Shown here one piece after another: positions 24,701 to 38,200 of a DNA stretch of 64,000 bases. A program made the position numbers and the translations under genes. Numbering within the stretch: position 1 is the first letter of the stretch; each line of letters starts with the position of its first letter. The stretch comes from Patagioenas fasciata (taxonomy: Eukaryota; Chordata; Aves; Columbiformes; Columbidae). Below the pieces are notes generated by a model, which was not told the origin of the DNA, searched no databases, and saw only the letters and a program-made list of their open reading frames with translations. The DNA is taken from positions 9,378,501 through 9,442,500 of the forward strand of contig NC_092520.1 of the NCBI RefSeq assembly GCF_037038585.1, given 5' to 3'.

Positions 24701-27097
24701 ATCGAGTCTATTCTTTCACAGCATTATCTTTCCTCTCAGGAAATGAACTGAGCTGCAGTTATAAACTCACATTGGTGTGGTTTTCAAACCACCTACTTGA
24801 GAATTCTTGGCATTGTGCAGCCATGTGTCTCCTGGTTTATGAGATTTTGCAGACACTATACAGTCTCTATTCACACAGGCTGTTCAGTTCATCATGATAC
24901 AAGACACCCAACACAACAGGGGCTGTGAGTTTTGATTGGGACGCCTCTGCACAACAGTGGCAAGAAAACCTATAAATGCTATAGAAGAGTATAGAGCCAG
25001 CTGCGGTGAGCTCCACATATAGATGATATAACATTTTCATCTGCTGTAGCATTTAGGCTGCTCTTCTTGGTCATATTGCTCTATAGAATGTATATATATA
25101 CATACGTATGTGGAGAGAGAATATCTGTAATGTATATATAGTAAAATGTATACATTATAGATAAAGGTATGCTTTAGCTCAGTTAGAAGTTATAGGCTCA
25201 GTTTATGTGACATATGCAAGGAATCAGACTGGGTCAGACCAGGGGGTTTGAAGGCACCACAGGGATCATCCCAACAGCCTTTTGGAACAGCACGCAATTA
25301 TTCACTTGATGTTTAATCCACAAGGATTCACAAAAGGCAGCTCCAGACCCTGTCTGTTCACCTCTACCAAATACAAGACCTGAGGTTACAGACGAAATGC
25401 CCCAGATGATCCCATGCCACCATAAAATCGCAGATCCCTGTGATGGGATTGCATTCCTCTCCGGTCTTAAAAATCTTTATTTCTGCAGCCTGTCCCATGA
25501 AGCAAAGTTCAAAGTATTTTGTGTGTGTGTGTTTTGGTTTGTTTTGTTTTTTTTTAATATAAGGATGGCTAATGCCACTGTGTCGACTCCATATTTTCTC
25601 CCCCACGTTACAGACAGAGGGACATGCAGAGGGTTCTTGTTCATGGCCACATACTCAGACAGTGATGGAGCTGGGAACAGGATCCACCCGTCCTGGCTGT
25701 CAGTCCCTTGCTTACTTTGTCATCTATCATTAGGATCCCTTTGTCAGAGTTTACTTCTTTGACACACGATGTTATTCTCCAGCAGCAAGAGACTTCGCTC
25801 TCATCCAGACAAAAACCATCTGCAGTTGTGCAACTGAAGCCTTAATCAGACCTTTGGACCTCTTTCCTGGCTTTGGCTAGTTTTAAGTGATAATGATGAT
25901 GGTTTATGGTTACACCTCTTAAAATGAAAAATGAGCATGGAGATAAACACACTTCAGTCAATAAATTCTCCTGTCCTCTCTAATATAAATGTTGGCTTTT
26001 ATTTTGTTTTCATGCCATCTTATACAGATGTCCTAAGCAGTACATTAACCCCATAGTGCACAGGCATGATGCTCAGTGTCCAAATTCTTGAAAAGAAATT
26101 GGCAGAACAGCAAAAGTAATGCACTATTTAATGTCTGAATTTCTACTAAACAGAAACAGCTTGTAGGGAAACACAAGCATTTTATTTTGATTTATTTTAC
26201 AACTGTTTGGTTTTGGGTTTTTTTATGGGCATAGACTTTGGGCTTCCTCCTATAGAAGGTGGTTTGGTTTCACAGCTGGCTTCAATAGGACTTGAACACT
26301 GCTATAGTCCAGCTCTAAATTTTAGTTATATTTAAAATTCAAAAATAGTTCTCTATAGAGTGCAAGAGTACCTTTGTACATCTAGCATGATGATATGATT
26401 TTTGAGTAGCATCATACATGTCTAAACAGAAGGTTTTGAAGACAAAAAGGAGGTGGATAATATTTTTCCTTAGAACTCAGTTTGTTATTTGAAGGAGCAC
26501 AACTGACCTTCCAACTAGTAATGTGCCACAGGTCTGACCGGGACCATTATTTTTGCTCAAAGACTTTGTGCACTTGAAAGATTGCATTAACAATATGGAG
26601 TCATTAACATGATGCTGAGTGAGATGTTGCAGCTCACAAAAAAAGATAAGATGTCCTGATAAAGCCTTGTGATATAAAAGAAGTCAAGGAGGTGATCAGA
26701 GACTCAGACACATGAACAAGGGGGTAGAATTGCCGTTTGAGCTGATCCACCCGTGAGCATCCTCACTCACGGCTGCTGTGAGGGCGGACTGAGGTGGGAT
26801 GATGACAAGTGGAAGTCCAGCACAGCAATCACCTTCAGCCTGTTCCTGAATAACTCACGTTTGTCATGGCGTGGGAACACGTGTGCAGCTGATATGCAGC
26901 GAGTTTAGCAGTTCACGCTAACCACAGCTTTAACAGTCCTCTCTGGCTTTAAAGCAATCAAATATTTATCATCGTACCAGAATTTGGTCAAAGGAGGTTT
27001 GAATAATGACTTGCTGCCACAAAAATAAGTGTAACATGTTTCTGAACAATCTTTTTGATTGTGCAAAATTGCAATTAACACTCGACTTTATCAGTTC
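21745..27097. other. gene-free intergenic DNA with small simple repeats
   Basis: No coding exon is recognised. A T tract lies at 23108-23131, TATA/CACA alternation at 23879-23912, TATATA-rich DNA at 25088-25160, and a TGTG/GTTTT tract at 25518-25556. A MIR-like relic at 25598-25745 is listed separately. Around 24317-24344 an ATGCAAAT octamer lies close to GTAGCGATGGTTAC, which resembles an RFX X-box. Confidence 0.55.
25598..25745 (-). repeat. ancient MIR/L3-like SINE relic
   Basis: On the plus strand the order GTTACAGACAGAGGGACATG, then GGCCACATACTCAGACAGTG, then GGAGCTGGGAACAGGATCC matches the complement of the MIR-type core (acagat..gaggcacag, then gtcacacag, then agagctgggattcgaaccc). It is strongly diverged, as expected for an old element. 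Confidence 0.5.
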
Positions 27098-27315
27098 CAC
27101 AGATATAAGGAAGTAATATTTTACACTGAGGGTGGTGAGAGCCTGTCCCAGGTTGCCCAGAGAGGTGGTGGATGAACCATCCCTGGAGACATCCCAGGCC
27201 AGGCTGGACGGGGCTCTGAGCAACCTGATCTGGTGAAGATGTCCCTGCTCATGGCAGGGGTGGCACTGGATGAGCTTTGAAGGTCCCTTCCAACCCAAAC
27301 TGTTCTGTGATTCTA
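27098..27315 (+). mobile_element. CR1 LINE 3' end fragment
   Basis: This sense fragment runs from ATATTTTACACTGAGGGTGG through GAGACATCCCAGGCCAGGCT to AACTGTTCTGTGATTCTA. It is of the ATGAGCAGGGACATC type. Only the last about 215 bases of the element are present. Confidence 0.93.
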
Positions 27316-30300
27316 ATTATTTTAGGTCATGTTCTGACATTCCTAAGTCTTGTAGGGCAGTTCGAGTCTGTATAAAAGGACAAGACAGTGTGAGAAGCTT
27401 TTAGTGAGAGATGATAATTTATGCTTCATAAACGTTGCATTCATTGACTTCTTTACCTATGTGTTTTTAAATATTATGTGTGTGAAAGGGTGAGGTTTAA
27501 AAATAGCTATCTTTGACTATTGCAAAATGAGAAAATATCAGGTTGTACTTAAGTGAACATGATGAAAATGTCTGCAGAGCCAAGTAAACCTGGACCTCAT
27601 GAAAGAAAATATCATGAAGAAACCTGCATGCCTGCATGCAAAGCATTTCTTCACCCTTCTCTCTACAGTTGCCACCCCTTCAGCTTTTGAATCTCATTCC
27701 TAGAAGAGAAGCCTTTTTGATGTTAGGTGGAGTATTTTCCAAGTGCAGTATTTATGCATTACTCTGTATACTCACCCCTACCCCAAAGGATATGTTCCTC
27801 AGCAGGCAGGTCTCCAGTGTGAGCTGTAGTAAGATTAAGGACTGGAAGAATTAATCTGTTGAAGATTTCTCAGGCTCTTAGAGAAACTGATGCCAGTGTG
27901 GACAAGGCTCATTTAGAAATCCACTTTAACACAACCTGCCTCTGTATAGTTATGTCAGCTCTGCAGTTAGCAGTCAGTAGCTATCAAGTGAAATTCCAAC
28001 CATGCTTTATCCACCAGCGTGAACTTCTTTAAACCCTTTGGCAAAGGGAAAGCACCGGCATGAAACTTCCAAGCAATGACCAGTCCGGAGAGGGCAGCAG
28101 CCACCTCCTGACCTTTGCTGTGCTTCCCATCACACGTGGCAGAGCTCTGCACAGGGGGATGGATGAGATAAAGCGCTGATAAGGAAAGTAAACCATGGAA
28201 AGTGAGAAGAAGCTGGAGAGGTCAGCTGTGCTACAGACCGACTGGTACCCAGAGGGGAGCTCTCGGCTTCACTGCCATTTCAATAACCTGTGTGTAAAGT
28301 CGGTATAAATGTTTTGCAGAGTCCTATGATAAAAGAAAACAACAACAGAAAGTGACAGGCTTTTTAAATCATGTAGCATAAAAGCGTGCTGTTTACATAA
28401 GTAAAGCAGAAATGTTTGCTGGGTTTCTCATTAAGCACTCTTTTTTGGCAATACAAAAATTTATCTGTTCATCAAGTCTTCAATCAGTTCTATAACCTCC
28501 AAGATAATCTTCCAAAAAGCCTTTGAGTCTGATTTTAGGAGACTTTGAGTCTCTTATGCATATTAAAATAAATCAGGACAAGCATTTTTGAAGTCAACGG
28601 GCCTGTACTTTTGACTGATATAAATCAGTGTCGCTTTTTTTAACATCAATATGCCTCTTATTTACACTAGCAGAAGTTTGTTTTAACAGGCTTGTATCAC
28701 TGACTTGATCACTTCATTCCAAGCACAACATTTTTCTGAGTGCTTGTAGTTATAAATACATATTTATTGCAGAGACAAGAGAACCAGAAAATAGGAAATT
28801 AACACTTTAAAAGGCCATTTAATAGAAATGTTGGAAAGTTTGCACTGCTAAAAGTCAATTAATCTAGATAGTTTGCTGAGAAATTGCTCTCGGATATTCT
28901 GCTGAGAGGATATAACACAATTTAGGTAATATACTTCATGTCATGGAATCTGCATGCATGACCCAACTATAGGAAGGAATTTTAATCAATGTGCTTGTTT
29001 CCTAATCAGAACTGCTACCCATCATTAAAAATCGTGACCTGCCAAGCTCTGTCTGAAGCCAGAGTTTGCGCTGGAGCTGCTGGGGACTGGGTGGATCTTT
29101 GTGTCTGCTGATTCTGCTCGGAGAAATTCACTTCTGGTGAAGCGGGGAGCAGCAGCTCTGCTGATGTTGTAACCTCCTGCTGCACAAGGTGCCAAATGGA
29201 GTGTGTCTGACATAGATCTTTTGTTTTAAAGGTGGGAGAGAAGATAGCAATCCTGACACTGTACCAAGCAGAAAGGAGTTTGGTTTGTTTTCTCAGTGTT
29301 TTTTGGTTGGTTGATTGGTTTGGTTTTGGTTTTGGTTTTGGTTTGGTTGGTTGGTTGATTTGTTCTTTGCTTTCTTTGTTTGCTTGTTTGTTTTTCAAAC
29401 GGACATTCTGCAGGTTGCAGTGGGGAATTTGGACATTGCAAAGGGGATGAATGAATGAATGAATTAGTAGCTAAAATAAGAACAGCATCTACTTGTAGCT
29501 GCAATGTGCAAAAGCTGCCAGCGCATCTGTACAGGCTGTTGGGTCCATGCAGAAACCCAAGAGGTTTCCAAAAGCATTTTCAGTGCATGCTGCAGGTGAA
29601 AGTTAATGCTTTATGAGTTGCCATCTGCCGCTTGGGGAAAACATAGATCATTGTAATGGTGAACTGTGCAAAATGGCTAATTTATGCCATAATGAATTTA
29701 AACGACAAACTAATTTAAGTTGCTTAGAGAATAGGAGGGAAGGGTACAGCAAGCCAAAGGTCCGTCCCTAGGGAGCTCAGACTGACGGCATTAACACCTA
29801 TTGGCGTGTGTGATGCTGATGAATAAGCCCGTTCTCCACGGCTGAGTGGAGGCAATTCATCACTGATACAGAGAAATCTGCAGTCACCAGAGACTGCGGT
29901 GAGCCGTTCTTAAATGAGGAAACGCTCCTTTAGAATCTTAAAAAGCAGTTTGATATCAAAATATCTTCACATCCAAAACTCCTATCAAAATCGATGTAAA
30001 ACTGTATGTCTGTGTCTCAACGTCATGACAGCCAGCGATGGAAGGAACAGCAGGGGGGAAAGGTAGAGAGAAGCTGAGTTCAAAGCATACGCACAAATTG
30101 TAGATCGTCTCTAAAATCTGAAAACCTGCTAAGATCGAAACTTTTCCATGGGATAAGTCCTGCATCCAGTAGCAGGACGTGTGTGGAGCATTTGTTGGCA
30201 TTGTGCAGTACTGGATATTTCACTGAAACCGAGCTGTGAATGTCAGCATGGCCATGAACAACTCTTAAGTACCCTTTTCTCCTTTGACGTTTGATTAGCA

Positions 30301-30968
30301 GGATATATAGGGGTTTGGTGCAGTGAGCAACTGAGTTTTAGTGGAACAAATTCTCTGAACCAAACGCCCAGAACAAAAAAAGAGGAAAGTGCTATCATCT
30401 CTTTTATCACAAGACAAACTATCACCTGCGCAAGTGTCAAATTGCCAACGTGGTGTAATAAAACTGCGTAACAGAAGAACATGAATGAAGGACCTTTTGA
30501 GCACTCAAACCGTACAAAATGTTCCTAAGACATCAGGTGTTGCTAAACCAGTGAAAAGGGGATGGTTAGTCTAAGAGAGGCAAACAGAGTCTAATCTTGA
30601 GTGAAGAAAGATGTCTCCAGGGGGCACTTTCTCCCATCCTAAGATAAGAATTAAGTGGCTGTGAATCACCAGCTGGGAAGTGCCTGACTCCTGTCATCCT
30701 GAAGCATAGAGGCATTTCTTCAAGCTGTTGTCTAATATTTAAACAGGTAAAATTGATTAGGATTAGGCCTTAGAGACGATTTGTGACAAGCCTGGTGTGC
30801 ATGTCTTGTTCGCTACAGTTACAGCAAAGATGAGTTTCTCTGGCTCAGGCTGGCTGCCTCCTGCCCTGCGTGTCCACATCAGTACTCATGGGGAAAAGCT
30901 TTTCCTGCAGCCAGAGACGGGTTTCATCTGACAGCTGCCTCCTGGTTAGATGTTGTATCTCTAAAAGT
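27316..30968. other. gene-free intergenic DNA
   Basis: No exon is supported. The stretch holds a C-free GT tract at 29297-29363 and a GAAT repeat at about 29446-29462. The ORFs across the GT tract are low-complexity artefacts. Confidence 0.55.
29297..29363. repeat. GT-rich low-complexity tract, TTTTGG units
   Basis: About 67 bases of the plus strand contain G and T almost exclusively, including three TTTTGG-like units in a row and GGTTGGTTGG runs. Multiple GG pairs could support a two-layer quadruplex. No C occurs in the tract. Confidence 0.85.
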
Positions 30969-31303
30969 GAATCATAGAATGATGAATGGTTCGGGTTGGA
31001 AGGGACCTCCAAAGCTCATCCAGTGCCACCCCTGCCATGAGCAGGGACATCTTCACCAGATCAGGTTGCTCAGAGCCCCGTCCAGCCTGGCCTGGGATGT
31101 CTCCAGGGATGGTTCATCCACCACCTCTCTGGCCAACCTGGGACAGGCTCTCACCACCCTCAGTGTAAAATATTTCTTCCTCATGTTTAGCCTGAAACTC
31201 CCCTCCTTTAGTTTAAAACCATGACCCCTTGTCCTGTTATAACACACCCTTCTAAAAAGTCTGTCCCCATCTTTCTTGTAGGCTCCTTTTAAGTGTTGAA
31301 AGT
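30969..31303 (-). mobile_element. CR1 LINE 3' fragment
   Basis: This antisense copy starts AATCATAGAATGATGAATGG and contains ATGAGCAGGGACATCTTCAC and CCTCCTTTAGTTTAAAACCA. It ends near CTCCTTTTAAGTGTTGAAAG, the same internal site at which the 38201 and 60501 copies begin. Confidence 0.93.
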
Positions 31304-32940
31304 GAAAATCTTGGTAACTGAAGGATTAACTCTGGAAAAGAGTGAGGTCTGTGTGTGTGTGCTGGAAGGAGCGTGGAAGAGAAGGTAAAATGCAGAACCA
31401 AAATACCGAGTGTTCTGGGAACCTCTGTAGGACAGTCTGTGCACCACCAGCTGTCACTCAAGTGCACAAGGACACTAGGGCACGCCAGGTTTCTCTGTTC
31501 AAACACAGGCAGACGCAAGAGATCTTCCCCTTCCCACTCACATTGTCTCAAACCTGGATGCTCACTGACGCTCTCAGCTGCATTTGGGAGCCCCGTGTGA
31601 GTCACCGAGCTGGGGTTTGTTACTCACTGCTGAGCAATAGCTGAGGAATGAGGAGCTCTGGGTTCATGTGTCTGTGGTCATTACATACACGATGTTAAAT
31701 ATGGCAGGTTTGCCTGGGAACCCTCCAAGTCGTCCCTCTTTTCCCTTTATTTATTTATTTAGTTTTCAGCAGGGTTCAGGGACAGCGTGTTCCTGCTTTC
31801 TGGGTTATTTTGTTACCCTTGGGCGAAGGAGCAGACGAACTGTGCAAGAAAATGGATTTTCTTCATTGTGGGAAAGTGAGTGTATGGGGGGGGAAAAAAA
31901 TGTGTTCCACATTCTCTCCACATGATGAATTTAAGATTCATGCAGAGATAAACCCAAAATACCCATGAAAGGGCTTTGGTTTTTGCATTTCATTTCCACA
32001 GGAGATTCCCAGAGTTGTTTGTTTGAAATAAACAACATAAAAGGAGACCCTCTGCCCACTCTCTGATGTGAAGTAATTAATGGCTGGATCCGTATTTCCA
32101 CTCTTAATTCTACTTTTCATATGGTTTGTTTTAAAAATTTGCTCCAGACATGAACTTAACATGTAGTGATATTTTGAATTTAGAGAAGTCTTTCATCTGA
32201 GCAGCACAAAGTGCTTTGAAAATATTCATCAGTTAAGATTCACAACATCATGAAAGATAAAGGCTTTTTTCAAAGAGAAACTGAGGCATTCAGGGTAAAA
32301 CAGTCTGGTGACATTTTTCCTACTGATATTACAGAGTATCAGAAACCCAGTTTTCTGTTCATTAATTTTGATAATAATTTGAACCCATCTCTGTTTCCAT
32401 GTCCTACTTAAAGATGGCTTTTTTATTTTTCACACACTGGAGAAATTGGAAACAATTATTTAACTAAAAAATTTATTTGTAGCTGGATTAATTTTTATGA
32501 TATAATAATAAACAGTGGATAATAATAAAGATTGCATGGTGTATATAATCATCCTGAATTACTCTAACAGGCTTCATTAATGAAATGGTGGGAGTCACAC
32601 ACCAAACATTAACAGCACATCTGCACTGCAGCAGAGGTTAAAACAGAACGCAGATGTGAGGAGGAACTGTAAATTGTACTGAACCTGGGGCAGGGTTTGC
32701 CTGTGGTCTCATGGTTATTGAGAGTCTGGATGGGGTTTAGTTTGGGTAATTTAGGCAACCAACTTACACCCTAAATTTCCAAAGCCTAGTTAAATTCCTG
32801 TGCACTGTGGGCTGGGTTTCCTGTGGGGTCAACAGAGAGCTGGGTGCTGTTACAGGTCTCTTGTCTAAGTTCAGGTACCAAATTGAGGTGCCTCTGGAGG
32901 TTTCCAAAGGCATTTACCTCTTTCCATTGACCAAGGAGAC
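31304..32940. other. gene-free intergenic DNA with one MIR-like relic
   Basis: No gene is supported. The overlapping open frames at 31252-31644 occur on both strands and look accidental. A MIR/L3-like relic is at 32195-32345. Confidence 0.55.
32195..32345 (-). repeat. ancient MIR/L3-like relic
   Basis: AGTGCTTTGAAAATATTCAT followed by AAGATTCACAACATCATGAA and GAGAAACTGAGGCATTCAGG reproduces the order of the MIR/L3 tail (gctttg..aatatta, then ctcacaac, then gaaactgaggca). It is strongly diverged. Confidence 0.5.
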
Positions 32941-33110
32941 CACAGAATCATAGAATCATTTTGGTTGGAAGAGACCCTTAAGATCATCGAGTCCAACCAC
33001 AACCTAATGCTGGCACTAAACCATGTCCCTAAGAACCTCACCTACACATCTTTTAAACCCCTCCAGGGATGGTGACTCAACCGCTTCCCTGGGCAGCCTG
33101 TTCCAGTGTT
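32941..33110 (-). mobile_element. CR1 LINE 3' end fragment
   Basis: This antisense copy reads CACAGAATCATAGAATCATT, then GGTTGGAAGAGACCCTTAAG and CCTCCAGGGATGGTGACTCA, and is lost after CCTGTTCCAGTGTTC. It is of the same type as 52152 and 52434. Confidence 0.94.
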
Positions 33111-35240
33111 CCATGTGGGTTCTGACTTTTAAAAGATTGCTTCTTAGCTGTATACAAGTCAGAGTACAGCTTAGGTGTTTCCATTAGACAGACTGGATGC
33201 ATGCCTCCTTCCGATCCTCTGCAAAAGTTGCACTGGAGCTACAATGCCCAAGTGCCTTCCCCCCTTCCCCTTGCTGCAGCATTTAGGCCTTGCTCAAGGA
33301 TTTCTCACCCCACTATTAGGAGCTGACCTCCTCCGTGAGAACGTGCAAGTCCACGACACAATACAGCCAAACCTCAAGTTAAAATCTTATTTCTACAGGG
33401 CAAAGAAATGGGTATAACAGTCTCAATATTGTTTTGTTCTTGCTCATTCTGCTGAGGCTGGACAGCTGCAGGGGTGCTCTGCACTGCGGCAGGGAGCATT
33501 TCTCTGCATGGTGGGACATTCAGCCTAAGCCTGTGGGGCTCTGTGTATTATGGGGATGACCTATAAAGAACCAAGTCAGAAATGATCCCTGTTCCCTTCC
33601 AACATTGCCATAACCTGGTTTATGGAAGATTGTAGAAGGTGGTCGTAGCAAGCAAGCAAAAGGAGCTGAAGGAGGAAGAGAGATTTTGTAGGAAACAACA
33701 GGATTACGTAGCTCTAATGGATGCACAATCAAGCCGTCTTGAGTCGAGTAATTACAAAAGAATAGATGATATGAAATAGGCATAAAATCAATGAAAGTGG
33801 TGCTTCTCCTGGCTGTCTGCCCATCTGCAAGCAGTTGATGCTTCCCTGTAAGCATCATGGAACAGGGTGGCACAAAAAGCAGTGGCAGGTGTGGGAAAAG
33901 CTGACAGACACACTGGAGGAGTTGAAGCTGGGCTACTAAGGTCCTAATCATTGCCTGAGTGCCAGAATTCACAAAATTAAGCCAATGTGGACAGCAGTGC
34001 TCTGATGTCCTTCTTGATTTGTGACATTCAGTTTGCCACCAATATCCCATTTTGGAACAAAAGAATCAAATATCTTAGGTGAGAAACATGAGCCCTGGAG
34101 AGAAGACCATGGTAGGTACCATTTGTGGTACTGTGGACAGAAACATGGAGAGAGGGGGTAAGTCCCCTTTAGTCTTGTTCATCTCTATTTCTCTTTCTGA
34201 ACATGGTTTATTTTGGTTTGTTTTGTTTTCCAGCAATTACAATGATTGATCAAGTTTGAGCCGTTAACGACCACCGTACCTGTTCCTCTCATGGTCTGAT
34301 CTCCAATGCACAGATTAATAGCCAGTGTTTTACACTTGATGACAGAACTAAGGCAAAAAAAGCATTAGTATTTCAGCAAGTATGCCTGCAAAGAAAGAAA
34401 CTTAAACTTTGTATTACATGTTGTTCAAATCCTCCAAAGACCCCAATGTCAAAGTTTGCATGTGAGCTTGTTCCCTGAACTTTATCAGTAGACAATGTAT
34501 TTCACCTTTAACTCTGGAGAGGCAAGAGTAAGGAATATACAGGTTTGCTGATAAGCCACACAGCACACGACATGCTGGAAAGATTGCAGAGTCATGCATT
34601 ACTCTAATGACTTTGAGGAGGAGTGACAGTCTTGCTCTGCAGTATATTGATCACCAAAGCACCTGCCAAAAAAACCAGCAGTGAAACATTAAATAGACGT
34701 TGAACTTGGCCTTTTTTTCACAGTATATCTTTCCAGGATTTGTAATTGAACAAATTGAGGCATGAAATTGTCCTGTTTGCATCAGCTGTGAATTCCTCCC
34801 GAGGAGCCCTCTGTAACTATGGTATCAAAACCTTCCTATCTTCAACCTGCTAATTCTTGCTCCAGCCTCCTGTGATTCCCAGTTTTCAGTAGGGGACCAG
34901 CACCACAGCTGATCAGTGACATTTTTTAGGATCACATGGGAAGACTGTGTCGTAACAGAGGAATTTCAGCTATCCAGCCTGGTGCCCTAAACCCAAGGGA
35001 ATATTTCCCATTTAGGTTTTCAGTAGGTTCTTGGGCGTAATAATCTTTTCTATTGAACTGTTACAATGCCGAGTGTCATAGGTCTTCTGACTGAAGCGTG
35101 GTAGATACAAATAGAAATAATCCTTGTGATGCTGTACCAGGAATTGGGGAAGCTGCACACAGTAACAGGAGGTGATTCTGAAATGATGTCTAGCACAGAA
35201 AGTGATGGCAGCAAAGGAATTGATGCAGGGATTGTGGCAA
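33111..35240. other. gene-free intergenic DNA
   Basis: No gene is supported. A 176-codon minus frame at 33520-34050 resembles no protein I know, and I found no convincing splice or coding signature for it. Confidence 0.5.
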
Positions 35241-35401
35241 GAATCATAGAAATATAATAGTTTGTGTTGGAAGGGACCTTCAAAGCTCATCCAGTGCCAC
35301 CCCTGCCATGAGCAGGGACATCTTCACCTAGATCAGGTTGCTCAGAGCCCCGTCCAGCCTGGCCTGGGATGTCTCCAGGGATGGGGCATCCACCACCTCT
35401 A
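35241..35401 (-). mobile_element. CR1 LINE 3' end fragment
   Basis: This antisense fragment reads GAATCATAGAAATATAATAG, then TCATCCAGTGCCACCCCTGC and GTCTCCAGGGATGGGGCATC. It ends abruptly at CACCACCTCTAAG. Only about 160 bases remain. Confidence 0.93.
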
Positions 35402-38200
35402 AGAAGGTCTCTGCTGAATACAGAGTTTACACTTTGGTTTGTGTGAAATCTTGTGATGTTACACCTTCTTTTTATGTTTGGATTTATCTAGAGATGTTGG
35501 TGGTATAAAATCCTTTTAACAGATCACTTAGGGCATGGCCCTCTTTGATCAAGAGCAGCACATTCAGTCCCTGTCATTAAATATCACTGCCTTTAATCCC
35601 TGGATGTGAGTGATGTTCTGTATTTTGCAATGTGGCAAACGCATCTGGCAATGTTCAGATACGGGTTATGAGAAAGCATTTTTTTACAGGCACACATGGA
35701 AACATATAAAAGTGTTCTGAGCAAGGTCAAAACAATTCATAATACGTATTTTGGCTCAGCTTGAAGATCATCTGCAAAAAGTACATACAGAAATTGCAGG
35801 CAAGACTAATAAAAAAATTAATGAACCTTGACCAGCAGGAATAGCTTATGATGACTTGGTTTAATAGTCCTTTCAGCTACTTTTTCCTCATGCCCATAAA
35901 TGTCGGCCATTAACTGCACATGAAACTTTTTTTAGCTTGCCATGAATCACACCTGAGCAAAGACCCTGCATGAGAAGTGTGTTTGTGTTGACATTTGGTG
36001 GGCTGGAAGGACCAAAGCCACATTTGGCATTTTATATCCACTCTCAGCACAGTTACATCCGAGTCACTTCTCTGTGTTGAAAGTTAGTTTCAGAATACAG
36101 TCTTGTTTATAGTGAGCTATTCTTTTTTAAGGCTAATACCAAAAGTTTATAAGCCTTTGAGTTGTTTTACCTATTGTCCGGGGTTATTTTGTTTGTCTCA
36201 TAGTAGCCCTACTTGAATATTTGAGATTTTTGCTGGGGAGCACAATAACAGGATACGGTCACGTCAACAGCTGCCTGGGAGGTTTGCTAGTGGAGAATTT
36301 ATAACACTTCAGCTATTTAGTGGTAACAGCCCTCTACATCTCTCATCCCAGCCGCCGGTGAACAAGCTCCCTGTAGTCAGGCCCCATTTCCCATGGAGTG
36401 TTCTCCAGCAGTTACCGGGATGCAACCGATGCTCTGTGAACCTCTGTCCCAATTGGTCCCTCAACAACGCGTTCATGAGCCTAAGCCCAAAACATTTACA
36501 GCTGCAACGTACAATAAGAGGAATCCTTTAGCACTGGGACAAATAATGTTTTGTCACATGAAAGATTTTGGATGTTAACAGAGGGTGGAAGCAAGAGCTA
36601 TACCAGTGAGAGGGTTCTGAGACAAGCTTTGAATGAAGAGAAGGGAGGGTTCTTGGAGTGCAGAAAGCCTGAAGCACTAGATTTTTTTTTCCCCTCTAAA
36701 TAACAAACAAAGCTGTGACCACAGGGTCTGTCCATTCTGAGTCCCTGGGATACTGGAGGGAGATGATGAGTGATGAGAAACAGCTGAAATGTGGCTTTAA
36801 ATTGCCATTAATTAATCCTGTAGCCATCCCACTGTCTTCATAGCTTCCTTTAACAGGAAATTTTCCTTCCGCTGTCTGATTGCTGAAGACAATATTTTTC
36901 TTCTTATTGCATGTCAAAAACCTGTTTTGAAAGGAGTTTGTTGGATTGCCCTGAGTCATGCTGCACCTACCGAATTAACCTGCAAATGTGAAGAGCCACC
37001 ACAAAGCATTAAACAAATCACCCCACCTATAGGAAACAGCCTGTAGTGCACACACATCCCCTGGGCACGATCCCATCTGCGGTCCCAGTGCCAGGTATCC
37101 AATTTGGCAGGACAGGAACATTCCACTTCTGAAAACAAACCCATGACTGCAGCAGGAGGGTGTCACTGGCTCTCTCTCATGACCAGCTTGAGGAGTCTCC
37201 CAAAGCTTGAAGAGGTGGCAACAAGAACTGTCCCAGCTATCCTAAAGGGCAAGTCAGTGCTTCTGAATTTATGTGTATGGATCCTATGACTACCGATGCA
37301 CAGGTAAGGCAGTGCAGAGGACACCTGGAAGGCTGTGTGCCGAAAATCCCAACAATTCAAAACCCTCATCTGAAAGAGAAGGAGGCAGGAACACAGATGA
37401 AATAGGTGTTAATCATGGTGTTCTTGCTCTGCGCAACACTGACTCATTCCTTCCAATTTGACAGGCTATATCCAGAAAAACAACGTGGGATGGTGGCTGT
37501 GTGTTGCCTGCAATCCTGGCAGAGACGCAGCAAGAAAGATCACACCTCTTTTTATAGATGTAAAAGGGCCAATGGTGAGAGACAATGAAGATAGAAGAAC
37601 ACATTTTTATTTACACCACAAAGCTGTTTGAGAAGTCGGTACATGCTGTCCCGTCCTCTCCACGCTTACGTCTGGATTACTTTGTCACTGGGACAGGTTC
37701 TCATCTCACCTACCTGGAGGTAAAAATGTGGGGTGGGTGTAGGCAACCCAGCCTTGCAGCTGTGAACTCAGCTCACACTGAGCTTGCTTTGCTCCCCAGT
37801 GTGTTAGATGAGCGTGTGTCATCTGGGAGAGCAGAGGATTTCTTTGAGACAAAATTCGCATGGGAATAATTCCTTAAAGCAGAGCCACATCCTCTTAATG
37901 GAGCTGTAGACAGAGTGGGGAGGGGTGCTGGGAAGGTTTAGAAAAAGTTCTGTGGCTCAGGAGTAGTAACTGAAGGATGTGGCTGCTGACAGGAGAAGGG
38001 AGGAAGGTCCCAAGTAGCTCAGAAGAGTGAACCTCAGCTACCATAAGGTCTTGCTGTTACCCTGCTTTGCAGATAATCTGGCCCAAATGCCTGAGATAAT
38101 ACTGGCACTTAAGACTTGTGCTGTAAAAATATGCTGCGAGGTCCTCTGAAATCCAATGGGATAGAAAGTGAGACAGGCAGTGTGTGGGAGAAGGAAGCTT
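35402..38200. other. gene-free intergenic DNA
   Basis: I see nothing beyond AT-rich single-copy sequence and a T tract at about 36681-36691. Short open frames on both strands at 36950-37870 are not supported by any recognisable homology. Confidence 0.5.

Noticed and set aside
29015..29504. Lys/Gln/Thr-rich minus-strand frames
   Set aside because: They arise from the low-complexity GT tract read in complement.
33520..34050. 176-codon minus-strand open frame
   Set aside because: Not similar to any family I know; no supporting signals beyond being open.
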